From Methanospirillum sp. (lineage in GTDB: Archaea > Halobacteriota > Methanomicrobia > Methanomicrobiales > Methanospirillaceae), in NCBI GenBank assembly GCA_028679485.1, contig JAJRBL010000234.1, forward strand, positions 1-5,327: a stretch of DNA of 5,327 nucleotides, in the 5' to 3' direction. Below, one piece after another: positions 3,572 through 5,327 of this stretch; the first letter of the stretch is position 1, and the number at the start of each line of letters is the position of its first letter. The translations under genes were made by a program, and so were the position numbers. A model generated the notes under the pieces. It was not told the DNA's origin. It saw nothing but the letters and a program-made list of their open reading frames with translations, and did no database searches.

Positions 3572-5327
3572 ATGAACACCTGGCAAGCCATGAAACCTGA
3601 AACTGAGTACGTTGACTCAGATCTGGGGAATATAAGGATCGATCACGAGGGATCTCCTGTATCTGCCTGCAGGATGGAGATCTCGAAAGCCTATACCGGT
3701 GTCCCCGCATTACTCCGGAAGGTGATTGATAATCAGGATGAGGGAGCCTGGAAAGAGATTGGGACGAGGATCGATTATATCTATACAAATCTCAATATCG
3801 CCCTGACCTTGTTGAATAATGAGACCAAGTTTATCGATAAAGTAAAATCAGATCTGAAATCCGGGAAAAAATTGTTTTTTAAGCCCAACCTGGTATCCCC
3901 GATAGCGATTAACTATCATTCGCATGATGAAGGCGTGGGTGCCCGGATCTGTACTGACTGGACATTCCTGGCTGCCCTGATGAGATGGTTCCATGATACC
4001 CTGGATATCTCCTACCACCAGATGTCCATGGGGGAAGGATCCGCAAGTTGCGGATTAATGGCTGCAATGTATAGTAAAGGAACCGGAAAGGCCATAACTC
4101 CTGAAGCTGTCTTTGAAGGAAAAAGCGGTGCTTTATTCGGTGGATGGGGCTTTTACTTTATCAGGAGATACCTGTCTGACCGGCATCCTTCTTCCCACAC
4201 CGATAATCCGATGAACGGATACGAGGACAGCGTGGCCGGGAGGTATGTTCCGCCAGGCCAGGCAACAGACCGTCTCATGGTGTATGACCTGAATAATCTC
4301 AACGATGATCCGAAGAGAGGAAGAACCGTTCCGGTAAAGGATGGGGCATGTTATAAAAATATTACTCTGCATAAAGTCATCATCGGGGGAGATCCGGGTG
4401 ATCGTGCCGATATGAAGGATTATCCTGGTTCGGTCATGGTGAATGTTCCCAAACTGAAGATCCATCTCCAGGATCTCATCACCAATGCAACGAAGAACCT
4501 TGGTATCGGTCTTTATCCCATGGAATGTTCCTCGGGAAAACCCGGCGATACCAAGTGGCTGTATGCAACTCCAGACACGCCAGTGCCCACCCTGAAGAGC
4601 AAACTGCCTCACTGCCGGCGGATTGTATTGATGGATGATAATACTCATCTGCCTGTTATTAATCAAAAAGGGGAGTACAGTATCACAATAACCCCTGGGA
4701 TGGCCGGAACACAGGTTGATGTAATCCGTGCAACCCAGGACCAGGGGGTGTTTATCCTGCATGTCGTCGATGCAATAGATACCATAAATATCAGCCACGA
4801 CGACGAGACAGCGGTCAGGATTCCTGAAGGATTCGTCTGGACATCCCTGGATTGCGTAGCCCTTGACCTCTTGTGTGCACGGTACTGTTTCAAGACCGTT
4901 CCCATGAAGGAAGAACTGAAATTAAAGGAGGAGAATGGCTGGAATACCGAGTTCGTTCATCATGTACCGGTGGCCAAGGTTGAAGGAAAAAATATCATTA
5001 CCACAGGCGGATATGATTCGCCTCTGTCCAGGTACAATCTGTTTTCCTATGCTGAATCGCGTGGTATCGGAAGACAGTTATATTATGTCACGGGTTTGGA
5101 CTGCGTGACCGGTACACCTCTGGCAAGCCTGAACGGTCACCTCGGCAGGATAGAGAAGTCGGTATTCCGGGAGCTTATGACCACGACAATGTATTACAAC
5201 CCGGGATGCATGCTCTGGGATATGCAGGAGACACTCCTCAGTTATGCAAAGGCACATGACAACCTGGTACATTCTGCTGAAAAGTTCTACGATGAATTCA
5301 TGGACCGGTTTGATGAGAACCACGACG
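3572..5327 (+). CDS. large DUF362-family protein, 585 codons visible, cut by right edge
   Basis: One uninterrupted frame runs from ATG 3572 to the window end with no stop. GTGA (3563-3566), 5 bases before the ATG, is a fair archaeal Shine-Dalgarno sequence and favours this start over an in-frame GTG at 3563. DUF362 hallmarks are present: KPNLVSP at 104-110 (usual form I-K-P-N-L-V), and V-N-V-P-K-L-K-I-H at 290-298 followed by I-T-N-A-T-K-N-L-G at 303-311 (usual form P-K-L-K-T-H ... A-x-K-N-x-x-G). MGEGSASCG (153-161) may be the G-E/D-rich segment between them. The region between about 161 and 290 is long for the family, and about 275 residues follow the second motif. No CxxCxxC ferredoxin motif is visible, and there is no signal peptide or membrane helix, so it is probably cytoplasmic. 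DUF362 has no settled reaction, so I name none. It is divergent from the secreted-protein gene, with 376 bases between. The family call is firm from the paired motifs; the role is unknown. Confidence 0.85.
   Translation, partial: MNTWQAMKPETEYVDSDLGNIRIDHEGSPVSACRMEISKAYTGVPALLRKVIDNQDEGAWKEIGTRIDYIYTNLNIALTLLNNETKFIDKVKSDLKSGKKLFFKPNLVSPIAINYHSHDEGVGARICTDWTFLAALMRWFHDTLDISYHQMSMGEGSASCGLMAAMYSKGTGKAITPEAVFEGKSGALFGGWGFYFIRRYLSDRHPSSHTDNPMNGYEDSVAGRYVPPGQATDRLMVYDLNNLNDDPKRGRTVPVKDGACYKNITLHKVIIGGDPGDRADMKDYPGSVMVNVPKLKIHLQDLITNATKNLGIGLYPMECSSGKPGDTKWLYATPDTPVPTLKSKLPHCRRIVLMDDNTHLPVINQKGEYSITITPGMAGTQVDVIRATQDQGVFILHVVDAIDTINISHDDETAVRIPEGFVWTSLDCVALDLLCARYCFKTVPMKEELKLKEENGWNTEFVHHVPVAKVEGKNIITTGGYDSPLSRYNLFSYAESRGIGRQLYYVTGLDCVTGTPLASLNGHLGRIEKSVFRELMTTTMYYNPGCMLWDMQETLLSYAKAHDNLVHSAEKFYDEFMDRFDENHD

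Noticed and set aside
4133..4798. 221-codon open frame on the minus strand
   Set aside because: It lies wholly inside the DUF362 gene, which has clear family motifs on the other strand; the antisense translation has no recognisable domain and no ribosome binding site support.
1..5327. CRISPR array, tRNA, rRNA or insertion sequence
   Set aside because: No regularly spaced repeats, no tRNA-like cloverleaf, no rRNA sequence and no transposase or terminal inverted repeats were seen.

Overview
The window reads as archaeal DNA, most likely from a methanogen of the Methanomicrobiales type. Four observations support this. A GGTGAT Shine-Dalgarno sequence and a shorter GTGA precede two genes. Promoters look like an A/T-rich TATA box about 25 bases from the presumed start of transcription. 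The secreted proteins are built from 'I-T-I-D-P-V ... G-T-T-N-L' domains that I associate with surface proteins of that group. A small XRE-type regulator lies directly behind a DUF2178-like membrane protein. This placement is from recall of families, not from a search.

Layout. At the left edge (2-91, +) is the last 29 codons of a small helix-turn-helix (HTH) regulator. It converges on a complete paralogue (137-361, -). That paralogue is the last gene of a tight minus-strand operon. In transcription order the operon is: a membrane-anchored extracellular protein with three repeat domains (2207-957), a four-helix DUF2178-like membrane protein (951-373), and the HTH regulator (361-137). The gaps are 5 and 11 bases, and the stop codon of the first gene overlaps the Shine-Dalgarno sequence of the second. 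Upstream, as a separate minus-strand unit, lies a secreted protein with two copies of the same repeat domain (3195-2410). A 376-base spacer (3196-3571) then separates it from a divergent plus-strand gene (3572 to the right edge) for a large DUF362-family protein, cut by the window end after 585 codons with no stop.

How it may fit together. The promoters of the operon and of the neighbouring secreted-protein gene each carry two copies of a 9-base site, GCAYNATGY, with copies exactly 21 bases apart. In both, the distal copy abuts the presumed TATA box. By hand I found no other copies in the window. A related perfect palindrome, TGCATATGCA, sits in the DUF362 promoter region. The simplest model is that the HTH protein of the operon binds these sites, repressing its own operon and the neighbouring gene, and that the DUF2178-like protein, with an unusually large outside loop, controls the regulator in response to something at the cell surface. 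The sites and the gene order are seen directly. Who binds them, and the signalling role, are inference.
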